DNA from: Tannerella forsythia
GTDB lineage: Bacteria > Bacteroidota > Bacteroidia > Bacteroidales > Tannerellaceae
Length of the DNA: 64,000 nt
Reading direction: 5' to 3'
Assembly: GCF_001006485.1 (NCBI RefSeq)
Contig: NZ_JUET01000057.1
Span: forward strand, 1 to 64,000
Positions 47,469 through 55,624 of this stretch are shown one piece after another. The notes beneath the pieces were generated by a model that did not search any database, was not told the origin of the DNA, and saw only the letters and a program-made list of their open reading frames with translations. The number at the start of each line of letters is the position of its first letter. Position 1 is the stretch's first letter. The translations under genes and the position numbers were made by a program.

Positions 47469-48191
47469 ATGAATACAGATAGAATGGATACCTCGACCGT
47501 ATATGGTCTATTTGAGGAATTGAAGCAAAGTCTTACTGAAATGACTACCTCATTAAAAGGAAGATCTGAACAACAAACAATCGATTTGAGTAAAATCGAG
47601 GAACTTTTTGGGAAGATGAATACACTTTCAAAGCAAGAGGTGTTTTCTCCCGAACAAATCAGAGTTTTGGAAGAAATACTTACCAAGAGTGTAGTGGCAG
47701 GACTGGAGATAGCTTTCGAGAAGCTGGCTGGATGGGATTCAAAGAAAAAAGAGACTCTACAAGCCATCGAGGCAAAAATTGATGAGATGGGCAAAGAGAG
47801 TCGTACTGTCATCCGTAAAGAACATGTTTTTAGTCTTGACTTTAAGAACAGTAAAACGGTTATCACTCTTTGCTGTATGGGGCTTGTTCTTTTGTTTTCT
47901 CTGATTGGGAACTTTTGGCAAATGCGACAAAACGGTCAACTGTCGGATAATGACTTGAAGTATCGCCACATCAAAATGTATGGAGAAGCCAATCAGGAAA
48001 AACTAATGGACTTGGAAACGGTTTTTACTTATCAGAGAGACGAAGAGCAGATTGCTCTCATCCGAGAACAAGTGGAAACTTACGAACGATTGGTCAAAGA
48101 ACAGGCAGAAAAGACAGAGCGAGCCCGCCTGAACACATCCCAAGCAAATGAACTTCAGAAGCAGGCAGAGTTCATAAAACAACGGAAATAA
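47469..48191 (+). CDS. Mobilization-region coiled-coil membrane protein
   Basis: 240 aa. A long N-terminal coiled coil (to about 110), one transmembrane helix (about 138-156, ITLCCMGLVLLFSLIGNFW) and a second C-terminal coiled coil rich in Glu, Gln and Lys. It follows the relaxase by 25 nt and resembles the third gene of Bacteroidetes mob operons in layout. Function unknown; an association with the conjugation machinery at the membrane is plausible. Confidence 0.65.
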   Translation: MNTDRMDTSTVYGLFEELKQSLTEMTTSLKGRSEQQTIDLSKIEELFGKMNTLSKQEVFSPEQIRVLEEILTKSVVAGLEIAFEKLAGWDSKKKETLQAIEAKIDEMGKESRTVIRKEHVFSLDFKNSKTVITLCCMGLVLLFSLIGNFWQMRQNGQLSDNDLKYRHIKMYGEANQEKLMDLETVFTYQRDEEQIALIREQVETYERLVKEQAEKTERARLNTSQANELQKQAEFIKQRK

Positions 48192-48222
48192 ATGCTTCTC
48201 TTCTACACCCATTAAAAGATTT

Positions 48223-48257
48223 AAGGGAATGAGAAAATAAATCCTCATTCCCTTTTT
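48223..48257 (+). terminator. Mob-operon terminator; start of XRE cassette 1
   Basis: AAGGGAATGAG (48223-48233) pairs perfectly with CTCATTCCCTT (48244-48254) and is followed by T's. A homologous hairpin with different but still complementary arms is at 55547-55573, in front of the second XRE gene. Confidence 0.8.
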
Positions 48258-48275
48258 CTATGCTATTTCATTTCA

Positions 48276-48283
48276 TATCTTTG
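48276..48283 (+). promoter_or_regulatory. -7 element of XRE cassette 1
   Basis: TATCTTTG, 26 nt before the ATG at 48309. The same sequence context (CTTTTTCTATGCTATTTC...) lies before the second XRE gene at 55591-55598. The -33 region has no TTG, which may mean weak or regulated transcription. Confidence 0.5.
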
Positions 48284-48308
48284 CGCTATCAAAAGAACAT
48301 TGAACGCG

Positions 48309-48530
48309 ATGGATAAACCCATGAATCGAATAAAAGAAGTGCTTGAGGAGAAAGGAATCAAGCAAACATGGCTTGCCGAAAAACTCGGCAAAAGCTTCAG
48401 CATCGTCAATTCCTACGTCTGCAACCGCCGTCAACCAAGTTTGGACATATTGTTTGAAATTGCGAAGATATTAGAGGTGGACGTGAGAGTGTTGATTGGC
48501 ACTAAGGAAAACAGACAGAAGAGCAAATAA
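48309..48530 (+). CDS. XRE-family transcriptional regulator, copy 1
   Basis: 73-aa Cro/C1-type helix-turn-helix protein (KGIKQTWLAEKLGKSFSIVN, then SYVCNRRQPSLDILFEIAK). It heads the cargo module with the TPR/PIN protein and is nearly identical over its first 45 residues to a second XRE protein at 55625. In-frame upstream TTG at 48300 would add three residues. It probably represses its own cassette, as such regulators do in toxin or defence operons. Confidence 0.85.
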   Translation: MDKPMNRIKEVLEEKGIKQTWLAEKLGKSFSIVNSYVCNRRQPSLDILFEIAKILEVDVRVLIGTKENRQKSK

Positions 48531-48541
48531 ATTCAGAAGTT

Positions 48542-48790
48542 ATGAAATCAAAACTAATAATGCTGATATTAAATGCTATTTATTTGATAGCAACAATCAT
48601 TTGGGCAATAATTGACAAATCAATGGAATCAATAGTTGCTATTGTTGGAGGAATTGTTTCATTTGTAAGTTTCTTTGTTGCAAACGACAATTCGTTTTCA
48701 GTTAAACAAAAAATTGTTCAAAGTGGAGATAATCCTATTTCTATTGTAGGAGATGTTAAAGGAAGTCATATTGGTCACACAACTAAATAA
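48542..48790 (+). CDS. Small two-helix membrane protein
   Basis: 82 aa, with two hydrophobic helices (about 4-24 and 29-48) and a soluble tail ending NPISIVGDVKGSHIGHTTK. A very similar motif, NISVIGNVTESYIGCT, is found near the N-terminus of the next gene's product, suggesting that the two proteins share a small structural element or bind one another. The gene is 11 nt after the XRE stop, so it belongs to the same operon. Function unknown. Confidence 0.65.
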   Translation: MKSKLIMLILNAIYLIATIIWAIIDKSMESIVAIVGGIVSFVSFFVANDNSFSVKQKIVQSGDNPISIVGDVKGSHIGHTTK

Positions 48791-48797
48791 ATATATC

Positions 48798-49352
48798 ATG
48801 AAATTATTTAGAAAGTTGTTTGGCAAGGAACTGGCAAAACCAAATACCTCTGTTGAACAACAAGGAAAAAAAAACATATCTGTCATAGGCAATGTAACAG
48901 AGAGTTATATTGGATGCACAATCAATATTAATGAAATTGAACCACAATGGCAAGATCGGCTCAATGCATATATAGCTACTTTGCAACAATTTAAACCCAA
49001 AACGGCGTTATCATTGCTTGAAAAATTGGAGGCAAGTTTCGCAACAAGTGCAAAAAAACCTTCTCCAGAGTTTCACTCCTTAATATCATTTCAAAAAGGG
49101 ATGTGCTATCGTTTTTTGGACGAACGAGAGAAGATGTGTGAATGTTTTATAACTGCATACAATGAAAATACTTCAGTGCTTGAGTTTGAAGAGCAGGCTG
49201 CTCTTTCGTATTTTAAAATAGAAGATACACAAAAAGCAAATGAACTGGTTGATAAGTTATTGTGTAGAAATGAATATAATCCAATTGCATGGTATATCAA
49301 ATTTTTGAGTACTACGACTTATGATTTTAATTCTAATGAATATCCGTATATT
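48798..49352 (+). pseudogene. N-terminal fragment of the TPR/PIN protein, cut by an IS
   Basis: About 185 codons of original sequence starting MKLFRKLFGKELAKP, with the ISVIGNVTESYIG motif (about 33-45) and helical TPR-like sequence (ALSLLEKLEASFA, HSLISFQKGMCYRFLDE). The reading runs into insertion-sequence DNA at about 49350 and stops at 49394. The downstream frame at 50366 is in phase with this one if 1,013 bp are removed, for example by joining the shared ATAT at 49348 and 50361. A rejoined gene would encode about 1,123 aa. Confidence 0.65.
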
Positions 49353-50360
49353 TGCCCAGAAATAATTATCTTTGCAAAAAAAATAAGGCAATGACACTGA
49401 TCGATTTTTTATCTCACTTTCCAGACGAAGAAAGCTGCAAGCAAAAGTTTAAGGCATATCGCGACCAAGTAGGAGTTGTTTGTTCCAAATGCGGAGGCAC
49501 GGATCATTATTGGAAAAAAGACAAGGAGCAATATGAATGCAAACACTGCAAAACGCGCACCACGCTAAAAAGTGGAACGGTAATGCATAAATCGAAACTT
49601 CCTTTTCGTTATTGGTTTATAGCCATGCATCTGCTCACGTCAACGAAAAAGACATTTTCGGCCAAAGAAATCCAACGTCAATTGGGACATAATCGCTACC
49701 ATCCCATTTGGCACATGGTTCACAAACTTCGCGAGGCCATGGGTAAAAGAGATGATGAATATGTCCTTGCAGGTTGTATAGAATTGGATGAAGGTTATTT
49801 TTCCACAGAGATGAGTCAAGAGGAAAAAGATAAGCCCTTGAAGCGTGGACGTGGCAGTCAAAAGAAAAGCAAAGTTTTAGTTATGGCAGAAAGTGAAATG
49901 GTTGAATTTCCGAAAACCGGTCAAAAACCACGAAGAGTCGGCTATTTGAAAATGAAAGTAATCGATGACTTGAAGAAAGAAACGATCAATAAGGCGGTTA
50001 AGGAGTTAGCCTCAGGTGTACAGGAAGTTGACACGGATCATTCTACCTCTTATGTGGAATTGAAAGACTTTGTACCTAGACACAACTCTCAGGTGATTCC
50101 CAAAGAGAAGGTGGGGGAAGCCTTGCCCTGGGTTCATATCGCCATCAGCAATGCCAAGAGACAGTTGATAAATACGTTCCATGACATCAAGCCCGAATTC
50201 CTGCAAAATTATCTCGATGAATTCTGTTATAAGTTTAATCGAAGATACTGGGGAGAAGCCCTCTTTGGAAGATTGCTCGTAGCTTGCGTAACCTATAAAA
50301 ATGAGTTTAGGTATAAATACGGATAATCATATAATTCTATTCCGGCATTTGTTCGGCAGA
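49351..50360 (+). mobile_element. IS1595-family insertion sequence
   Basis: About 1.0-kb element with a single transposase gene, inserted in the TPR/PIN gene. Ends are approximate: TTTGCCCAGAAAT at the left and ATTTGTTCGGCAGA at the right form a weak imperfect inverted repeat. GAATATC occurs on both sides (49338-49344 and 50359-50365), but using it as a target duplication breaks the host reading frame, so the target duplication is unresolved. Confidence 0.6.
49391..50326 (+). CDS. IS1595-family transposase
   Basis: 311-aa transposase. An N-terminal zinc ribbon (CSKCGG...CKHCKTRT, about 30-55) is followed by a DDE-type catalytic region with acidic residues in GCIELDEGYF and VDTDHSTSY and a downstream HIAISNAKRQLINTFHDIK segment typical of the family. 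It appears intact. A TATCTTTG element (49367-49374) lies 16 nt upstream. ATG 49391 fits the family N-terminus (MTLIDFLSHFPDEE). Confidence 0.9.
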   Translation: MTLIDFLSHFPDEESCKQKFKAYRDQVGVVCSKCGGTDHYWKKDKEQYECKHCKTRTTLKSGTVMHKSKLPFRYWFIAMHLLTSTKKTFSAKEIQRQLGHNRYHPIWHMVHKLREAMGKRDDEYVLAGCIELDEGYFSTEMSQEEKDKPLKRGRGSQKKSKVLVMAESEMVEFPKTGQKPRRVGYLKMKVIDDLKKETINKAVKELASGVQEVDTDHSTSYVELKDFVPRHNSQVIPKEKVGEALPWVHIAISNAKRQLINTFHDIKPEFLQNYLDEFCYKFNRRYWGEALFGRLLVACVTYKNEFRYKYG

Positions 50361-50365
50361 ATATC

Positions 50366-53182
50366 ATGTTTCAATATATGCTTTACAATTACTTCAATGT
50401 GAAAAATATTTACAAATGTATTTCACAGATGAAGGCTTTTTCAATGCTTCCCAATGTCAAAGATTATAGTCCTCAAGATATAACCATAGCCAATTTTGAC
50501 GAAAATATATTTTACTCAAACGTATTCTTTTCTGAATATTTGCAAAACTATTACTTTGCTTTCCATTCTTTGAAAGAGGGGAATGTTGAGATTCTAAAAA
50601 CACTGGAGGTGCTTCTAAAAAAAATAGTATCTGCAATCAATGGTTCTGAATTGGAAAAGAAATATGGAACATTGTTTTTTCTTAATGCTTATATCCAATA
50701 TATACTTACAAAAGAGCTGAGATATATTTCCGACATGAGAGATCATTATCTCAAATTAGAGAGCAAAAACGACACTCTTGCTTTGGTTTGTGCCAATGTG
50801 TTACAACTCAATGGACAAATAGATTATGCTCTTGAAATCTTAGATGATTCTGATTTAAAAGAGTCGAATATTTTCTACCTGAAGGCTTTCTGTTATCTAA
50901 AGAAAAATGATAAAATCCAATATAGGACAGCAATACAAGGCTGGATAAATTCCATTGAGAAAATTGATAACTATGTAGTTGATAACTATCTTGCTTCAAT
51001 TTTTACATTAAAGGATATAGGCGAAACAGATGAATTAAAACTATCTGATTTTATTCAAAACGAGAAGTTTGAAAATCAGGAATTGAAAACTTTAATAGAA
51101 ACGATTGTTAAATCCCTAATTAGCGGAATATTGGACTCTCCGCAGATATCGACTTTGAGCGAGTTAGCTTCTACTATTCAACAGCCGAATTTATTATTAC
51201 ACATTGCTTATACCTACTATCATTTTAAAATGTATGAACCTGCTATAGAGTTATATGAAAAGCACGTTGACAGAGAAAAAGAGAATCTTCATTTATTTTC
51301 CTATATGAATTCTTTATATGCAGCAAAAAAAGGCTCGGAAGAACTACTTGGACTATTAGAAAATTGGAGATTGAATTTTTCATTTCAACCTGATTTACTA
51401 AGAATTGAAGCTGATTTGTGTGCTATTTTACATAATTGGAATAGATGCTTGCAAATTTGTAATCTATTCTTAGATAAACACAAACAAGATGAGGATTTTT
51501 TATGTCTGAAATTAAGGTGTTTAGATGTTATAAACGAAGATTGGTGTGATAGTGAAATTAAATCAATGGCAAAAAATTTTGAAGACTATGCTTTTTCTAT
51601 TGATCAAAACATACCAATAGTGGCAAGTATATTAGTTAATAGAGGTTGTTTTGTTGAAGGAATGGAAATCCTTTATAAGTATTCTGATAAAAGAAATGTC
51701 CGTTCTGCATATCTGTTTGCAACACTTATATATTCTCAAAGATCACAAAATAAAGAGCTTCTGAAAGAATTTGATGAAATTACAGATGGCTGTTTCGTAA
51801 AATATGAGTCTAATGGTGAAATCAATTTCTTTGAAATGAATAAAAATGGCTCTGACAACTTATATGATGAGTTATTAGGGCACAAATTAGGTGATGTAAT
51901 ATCCATTAAAAGAATGTCAAGCAAAGATTATTCAATTCGCATATTACGAATAATGGATAAGTATCTTTATTTACATGATAAAATCTTAGAAGAAGCCAAG
52001 CAGCCTCTTTCGGGATTACCAATGGAACCTTTCAACTTTACTAGCACTGACCCAGAAGAAATGAAGAAAGATTTAATATCTCTTTTTGGACAACAAGGTG
52101 AACAAGAAAAACGACTTAGAGAAACCGCGATAAATAACTACTATAGGAGAGAATTATCTTTTACTGAAGTAATAAGACAAGCGTTTAGGAATGATTATTT
52201 AGGTGGTTATACAAGTTTAATTTTTGAGCATAGCGGTATTGTAATCCTTCCCCTTTCATTTTATGAATCATTACCTCAACCTGTTAATACAACCAATTAT
52301 GTTATCGACTTTTCTTCATTGGCTATTCTTTATCAGATAGCAAAAGAACACAACATTACATATCCTAATAAATTTCTAATTTCAGCTTTTACCATGGATA
52401 TGATAAAACAAAAATTGAGAAATATTCAATCAGGACCAAAATCTGAATTATCAGTAGTCGTAACAAGCGAAGACGTAATAAAATATCAGATTCCAGAAAA
52501 TGTACATCAAAATAACATTGCATATTTAGAAGGTCTTTTAAAATGGATAGAAAAAAACTGTGAAGCAGTTGTTTCTCCTAGAGTCATTGATTTTAAGAGA
52601 AATATAGATATAGATGATGAGAAAGAGTTTTTTATTGACTATATTTTGAATACCTTGCTAGTTTGTGAAGATAAGCAAGGTATATTGTTGACAGACGACT
52701 TTGTTTATTTCAAATTCAATTTAGCTCAGATTCAGTTCTCAATGAGCACAGAGCGATATATAAAAAACATTTTGGGAGACGAGCACCCAGCGTCGTTTGA
52801 ATTTATCAAAAATAAGTATAGGGGATATACATTGACTACAAAACAATTATTCGGAGAGTTTGATAAGAAAATGAATTCCCAAGATAGTTATTATACTAAT
52901 TGTTTGGAAAATATCAGTATGGTTTCTGCTACTCCATGTGTAGAATTAGTGAATATGATTGTACAAACACAACTTGATACTAATCAAAAAGAGATTGAGA
53001 TAAAAAATATATTTGTTAATATATTCAAAAATAGCCCTTTAACTAATGAGATTATTCAAGGTTTTCAACAGCTGCTCTTCTTAGAGTTAAACTACTCGCA
53101 AGAGAACCTCAATTTTGTTCGTCAATGTTTAGAACATGTGTATCAAATACTTGGAATAAGTATGATGAATATAAAGAAATGA
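50366..53182 (+). CDS. TPR / GreAB-C-like / PIN-like protein (C-terminal part)
   Basis: 938 codons of a large AT-rich gene whose 5' end lies on the other side of the IS. The first 500 or so residues are helical TPR-like repeats (for example LLLHIAYTYYHFKMYEPAIE, LYEKH). Next comes a GreA/GreB C-terminal-like beta domain, LYDELLGHKLGDVISIKRMS with YSIRILRIMDKY (about 497-535). The C-terminal region looks like a PIN nuclease-type fold: NYVIDFSSLAILYQIAKEH (about 645-663) and GILLTDDFVYFK (about 772-783), with acidic residues in both. The TPR-GreAB-C-PIN architecture has been proposed as a prokaryotic conflict system, and no activity is known to me. It may still be translated as a truncated protein. 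Confidence 0.65.
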   Translation: MFQYMLYNYFNVKNIYKCISQMKAFSMLPNVKDYSPQDITIANFDENIFYSNVFFSEYLQNYYFAFHSLKEGNVEILKTLEVLLKKIVSAINGSELEKKYGTLFFLNAYIQYILTKELRYISDMRDHYLKLESKNDTLALVCANVLQLNGQIDYALEILDDSDLKESNIFYLKAFCYLKKNDKIQYRTAIQGWINSIEKIDNYVVDNYLASIFTLKDIGETDELKLSDFIQNEKFENQELKTLIETIVKSLISGILDSPQISTLSELASTIQQPNLLLHIAYTYYHFKMYEPAIELYEKHVDREKENLHLFSYMNSLYAAKKGSEELLGLLENWRLNFSFQPDLLRIEADLCAILHNWNRCLQICNLFLDKHKQDEDFLCLKLRCLDVINEDWCDSEIKSMAKNFEDYAFSIDQNIPIVASILVNRGCFVEGMEILYKYSDKRNVRSAYLFATLIYSQRSQNKELLKEFDEITDGCFVKYESNGEINFFEMNKNGSDNLYDELLGHKLGDVISIKRMSSKDYSIRILRIMDKYLYLHDKILEEAKQPLSGLPMEPFNFTSTDPEEMKKDLISLFGQQGEQEKRLRETAINNYYRRELSFTEVIRQAFRNDYLGGYTSLIFEHSGIVILPLSFYESLPQPVNTTNYVIDFSSLAILYQIAKEHNITYPNKFLISAFTMDMIKQKLRNIQSGPKSELSVVVTSEDVIKYQIPENVHQNNIAYLEGLLKWIEKNCEAVVSPRVIDFKRNIDIDDEKEFFIDYILNTLLVCEDKQGILLTDDFVYFKFNLAQIQFSMSTERYIKNILGDEHPASFEFIKNKYRGYTLTTKQLFGEFDKKMNSQDSYYTNCLENISMVSATPCVELVNMIVQTQLDTNQKEIEIKNIFVNIFKNSPLTNEIIQGFQQLLFLELNYSQENLNFVRQCLEHVYQILGISMMNIKK

Positions 53183-53341
53183 TATAACTATCTCTCACAA
53201 GGAGATAAAAACCTCCTTGTCAAAACCTATTTGCTTTGTAAGTGATACACAAAATTTTCTGAATGAATTATATGTTTGACATTGGGGTGTTGAATTTATG
53301 AGCAAAGATTATCCGATACGAATGAAGATAAATAGAGATAA

Positions 53342-54811
53342 ATGATAACGAAAAAAGAACTTCTACAAATGCTTTCAGACACGGAGAGCTACAATATTGA
53401 GAGAACAGAATCGACTGGCAATATGGATAAGTTTTGTCAGGCTATATGTGCTTTCTCAAATGATATTTCGGGTAGTGGCAGGAATGGCTATCTCATTATT
53501 GGAGCCAAGGACAATGGAGAGTTGTCAGGTTTGCAGGTTGATGATAAACTCTTATTGCAGATTGCCAATATTCGGACGGATGGCAACATTCTCCCTCGGC
53601 CCACCATGACCGTAGAGAAGTTCCATTTTGATGAAGGGGATGTATTGGTGGCAGAAGTTCAGCCTGCTGAATTTCCTCCTGTACGTTATCGTGGTCGTGT
53701 TTGGGTGCGTGTCGGCCCTCGGAAGAGCACTGCAACAGAGGCAGAAGAAAAGATACTTACCGAAAGATGGCTCTCCAACGTTCGTACCTTTGATGCCATG
53801 CCTTGCCTGGGAACGAGCATTGACGACTTGGATATAGCTCTCATTCGTAAGGAGTTTTTGCCCAAGGCTGTGGCAGAGGATATTCTCGGTGAAGACAAAC
53901 GAGATATTACGGAGCAACTTGCCTCTCTTGGCTTATATGATTTGCGCTATAACTGTCCGACTAATGGGGCTATTGTTCTATTTGGAAAGAATCCTGAGCG
54001 ACACGTACATGGGGCGTATATTCAATATGTACGCTTCAGGGGTAAGGATCGCGTGGGTGATATCCTCAACGAGCATAAGTTTAGCGGTAATCTTTGTAAG
54101 GTATTGCCAAAGATTGATGCTTTTGTCGAGACAAGTATCTCACAAAAGCGTCCCATTCCCGTAAGTGTCCTTCGGGAAGAAACGGTTTCCAAGTACCCAT
54201 ACTGGGCTACTCGAGAGTTGTTGATGAATGCCATTATGCACAGGGATTACGAGGGTAACGCTCCTATTCAGTTTTATGAATACGACGACCGCATCGAGAT
54301 CCAAAACCCTGGAGGATTGTACGGCAAGGTCAGTCCCGATAATTTCCCCAATGTGAGTGATTATCGAAATCCCTTTATTGCCGAAGCAATGAAAGTCTTG
54401 GGCTATGTAAACCGATTCAGCCGTGGAGTCTACCGAGTTCAGAAGGAGTTGGAAGAAAACGGTAACGGGCAAGCCTCTTTTGATTTTTCATTGATTACAG
54501 CTTTTCGAGTAGTTGAGAACGTCTCTCAAAGGTATTTTGAAGAGGGCTTTGGAGGAGAAACTACCGAAGAAAAGCCCAAGAAACACCCAAGAAAAGCCCA
54601 AGAAACTACCCAGGAAACTACCCAGGAAACTACCCAAGAAAGAATTTTAGCAGCTATTCAGGCAAAGCCTGAGATCACTCAAAAGGAGTTGGCTCAATCT
54701 ATCGGCATTACTCTTGATGGCATTAAATATCATATTAAGAATATGACTAAGCAAGGAGTTATCAAGCATGAAGGCTCTACAAAGGCTGGTAAGTGGATAA
54801 TAATCAAATAG
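53342..54811 (+). CDS. AlbA_2/HATPase_c4 (RecG-like) putative transcriptional regulator
   Basis: 489 aa. An N-terminal Schlafen-type AlbA_2 domain (ICAFSNDISGSGRNGYLIIG, AKDNGELSGL), then a GHKL-like ATPase region (RELLMNAIMHRDYEGNAPIQ, IEIQNPGGL) and a C-terminal winged helix (ITQKELAQSIGITLDGIKYH). A Gln/Glu/Thr-rich linker sits between them, encoded by a 12-bp tandem repeat. Such proteins are usually DNA-binding regulators and often occur beside defence genes. It starts 159 nt after the TPR/PIN gene; a separate transcript is possible. Confidence 0.82.
   Translation: MITKKELLQMLSDTESYNIERTESTGNMDKFCQAICAFSNDISGSGRNGYLIIGAKDNGELSGLQVDDKLLLQIANIRTDGNILPRPTMTVEKFHFDEGDVLVAEVQPAEFPPVRYRGRVWVRVGPRKSTATEAEEKILTERWLSNVRTFDAMPCLGTSIDDLDIALIRKEFLPKAVAEDILGEDKRDITEQLASLGLYDLRYNCPTNGAIVLFGKNPERHVHGAYIQYVRFRGKDRVGDILNEHKFSGNLCKVLPKIDAFVETSISQKRPIPVSVLREETVSKYPYWATRELLMNAIMHRDYEGNAPIQFYEYDDRIEIQNPGGLYGKVSPDNFPNVSDYRNPFIAEAMKVLGYVNRFSRGVYRVQKELEENGNGQASFDFSLITAFRVVENVSQRYFEEGFGGETTEEKPKKHPRKAQETTQETTQETTQERILAAIQAKPEITQKELAQSIGITLDGIKYHIKNMTKQGVIKHEGSTKAGKWIIIK
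54568..54640 (+). repeat. In-frame 12-bp tandem repeat in the linker
   Basis: GAAACTACCCAG (54602-54613, 54614-54625) and GAAACTACCCAA (54626-54637), preceded by related AAGAAAAGCCC/AAGAAACACCC words. It encodes a repeating T-T-Q-E linker, so unit loss or gain would keep the frame. Confidence 0.8.
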
Positions 54812-54814
54812 AAT

Positions 54815-55327
54815 GTGAAGAATGTGTTGTACATAATATTGAGCGGTCTTTTATTGCTTGTATTGGTTGTCGTGCTCACAGGAGCACTCCTTCCGAGAAT
54901 CAGAACGAAGACAAAACAGTGCATTTTGAATGCTCCTGTTGATGTCGTTTTTGCTATCGTGACCAACAATCAAGAATGGCATTACAGAAGTTCTTTGGAT
55001 GATTTGGAGATCATCCGTACCCAAGGGGATATTGAAGAATGGGAAGAGACTGCCAATGGCGTAACTATCAGATTCAAGACACTTGAGAAGAGACCGCATT
55101 CTTTCTACAGTTTTGAGATGGATAGTAAAATGTTCACAGGGAAGTGGCAAGCAACATTCGAACCGATGGAAGGTGGTAAAACTCTATTCACTGCAACAGA
55201 AAAGATAGAATACAAGAATCTGTTCTATCGTTTGGTTGGGTATGTTTTTATGGACTTAAACAAGTTTATGACCACATACCAAGAAGAACTCACAGCTCGA
55301 ATAGAACTTGAAAAAGCAGGGCAATAA
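54815..55327 (+). CDS. SRPBCC/START-like protein with N-terminal membrane helix
   Basis: 170 aa. One hydrophobic N-terminal helix (about 5-27, YIILSGLLLLVLVVVLTGALL) is followed by a START/polyketide-cyclase-like domain (APVDVVFAIVTNNQEWHYRS; EWEETANGVTIRFKTLEKRP; FEPMEGGKTLFTATEKIEY). These domains bind hydrophobic ligands; the ligand is unknown. GTG start 3 nt after the preceding stop, so it is coupled to the AlbA/HATPase gene. A strong terminator follows at 55500. Confidence 0.78.
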   Translation: MKNVLYIILSGLLLLVLVVVLTGALLPRIRTKTKQCILNAPVDVVFAIVTNNQEWHYRSSLDDLEIIRTQGDIEEWEETANGVTIRFKTLEKRPHSFYSFEMDSKMFTGKWQATFEPMEGGKTLFTATEKIEYKNLFYRLVGYVFMDLNKFMTTYQEELTARIELEKAGQ

Positions 55328-55367
55328 AGACAATATAATCGATTGTTTGTAATCGATTTCAGAAATC

Positions 55368-55382
55368 ATATTTGTACCATAT
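55368..55382. other. Candidate right attachment/arm site
   Basis: Exact copy of ATATTTGTACCATAT found at 39591-39605, with the same preceding ATCGATTT(T/C)AG word. If these are the two attachment sites, the element spans about 15.8 kb, from after the dnaK terminator to here. Confidence 0.4.
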
Positions 55383-55390
55383 AATTGCAA

Positions 55391-55409
55391 TGTGCTGTAA
55401 ATCAGCACA
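55391..55409. repeat. Perfect hairpin TGTGCTG-N5-CAGCACA
   Basis: Seven-bp perfect arms around a 5-nt loop, just right of the candidate attachment site. No T-run follows. It may belong to the recombination site. Confidence 0.5.
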
Positions 55410-55499
55410 GATTTGTTTGGAAGGTGAAGTAGTCCGACCTCACACATCATAAAAAGAAGGTGTACTATACAAAGCTATAAACGTATAAGTTACGAAGAG

Positions 55500-55538
55500 A
55501 AGAGGGTATATCACAAAGTGATTTCACCCTCTTTTTTT
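55500..55538 (+). terminator. Terminator after the START-like gene
   Basis: AAGAGGGT (55500-55507) and ACCCTCTT (55526-55533), with an inner ATCAC/GTGAT pair (55510-55514 and 55518-55522), followed by a run of T's. Confidence 0.8.
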
Positions 55539-55546
55539 GTATCATC

Positions 55547-55598
55547 AGGGAAAGAGAAATAAATCCTTTCCCTTTTTCTATGCTATTTCATATCTTTG
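55547..55598 (+). promoter_or_regulatory. Hairpin and promoter of XRE cassette 2
   Basis: AGGGAAAG (55547-55554)/CTTTCCCT (55566-55573) hairpin, then the shared stretch CTTTTTCTATGCTATTTC and TATCTTTG (55591-55598). It is homologous to 48223-48283 with compensating changes in the hairpin arms. Confidence 0.65.
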
Positions 55599-55624
55599 CG
55601 CTATCAAACAGCTTATGGGAAACA

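Noticed and set aside
49338-50365. GAATATC as the target-site duplication of the IS1595 element
   Set aside because: Using it puts the two gene halves out of frame by one base, and the implied ends do not form an inverted repeat.
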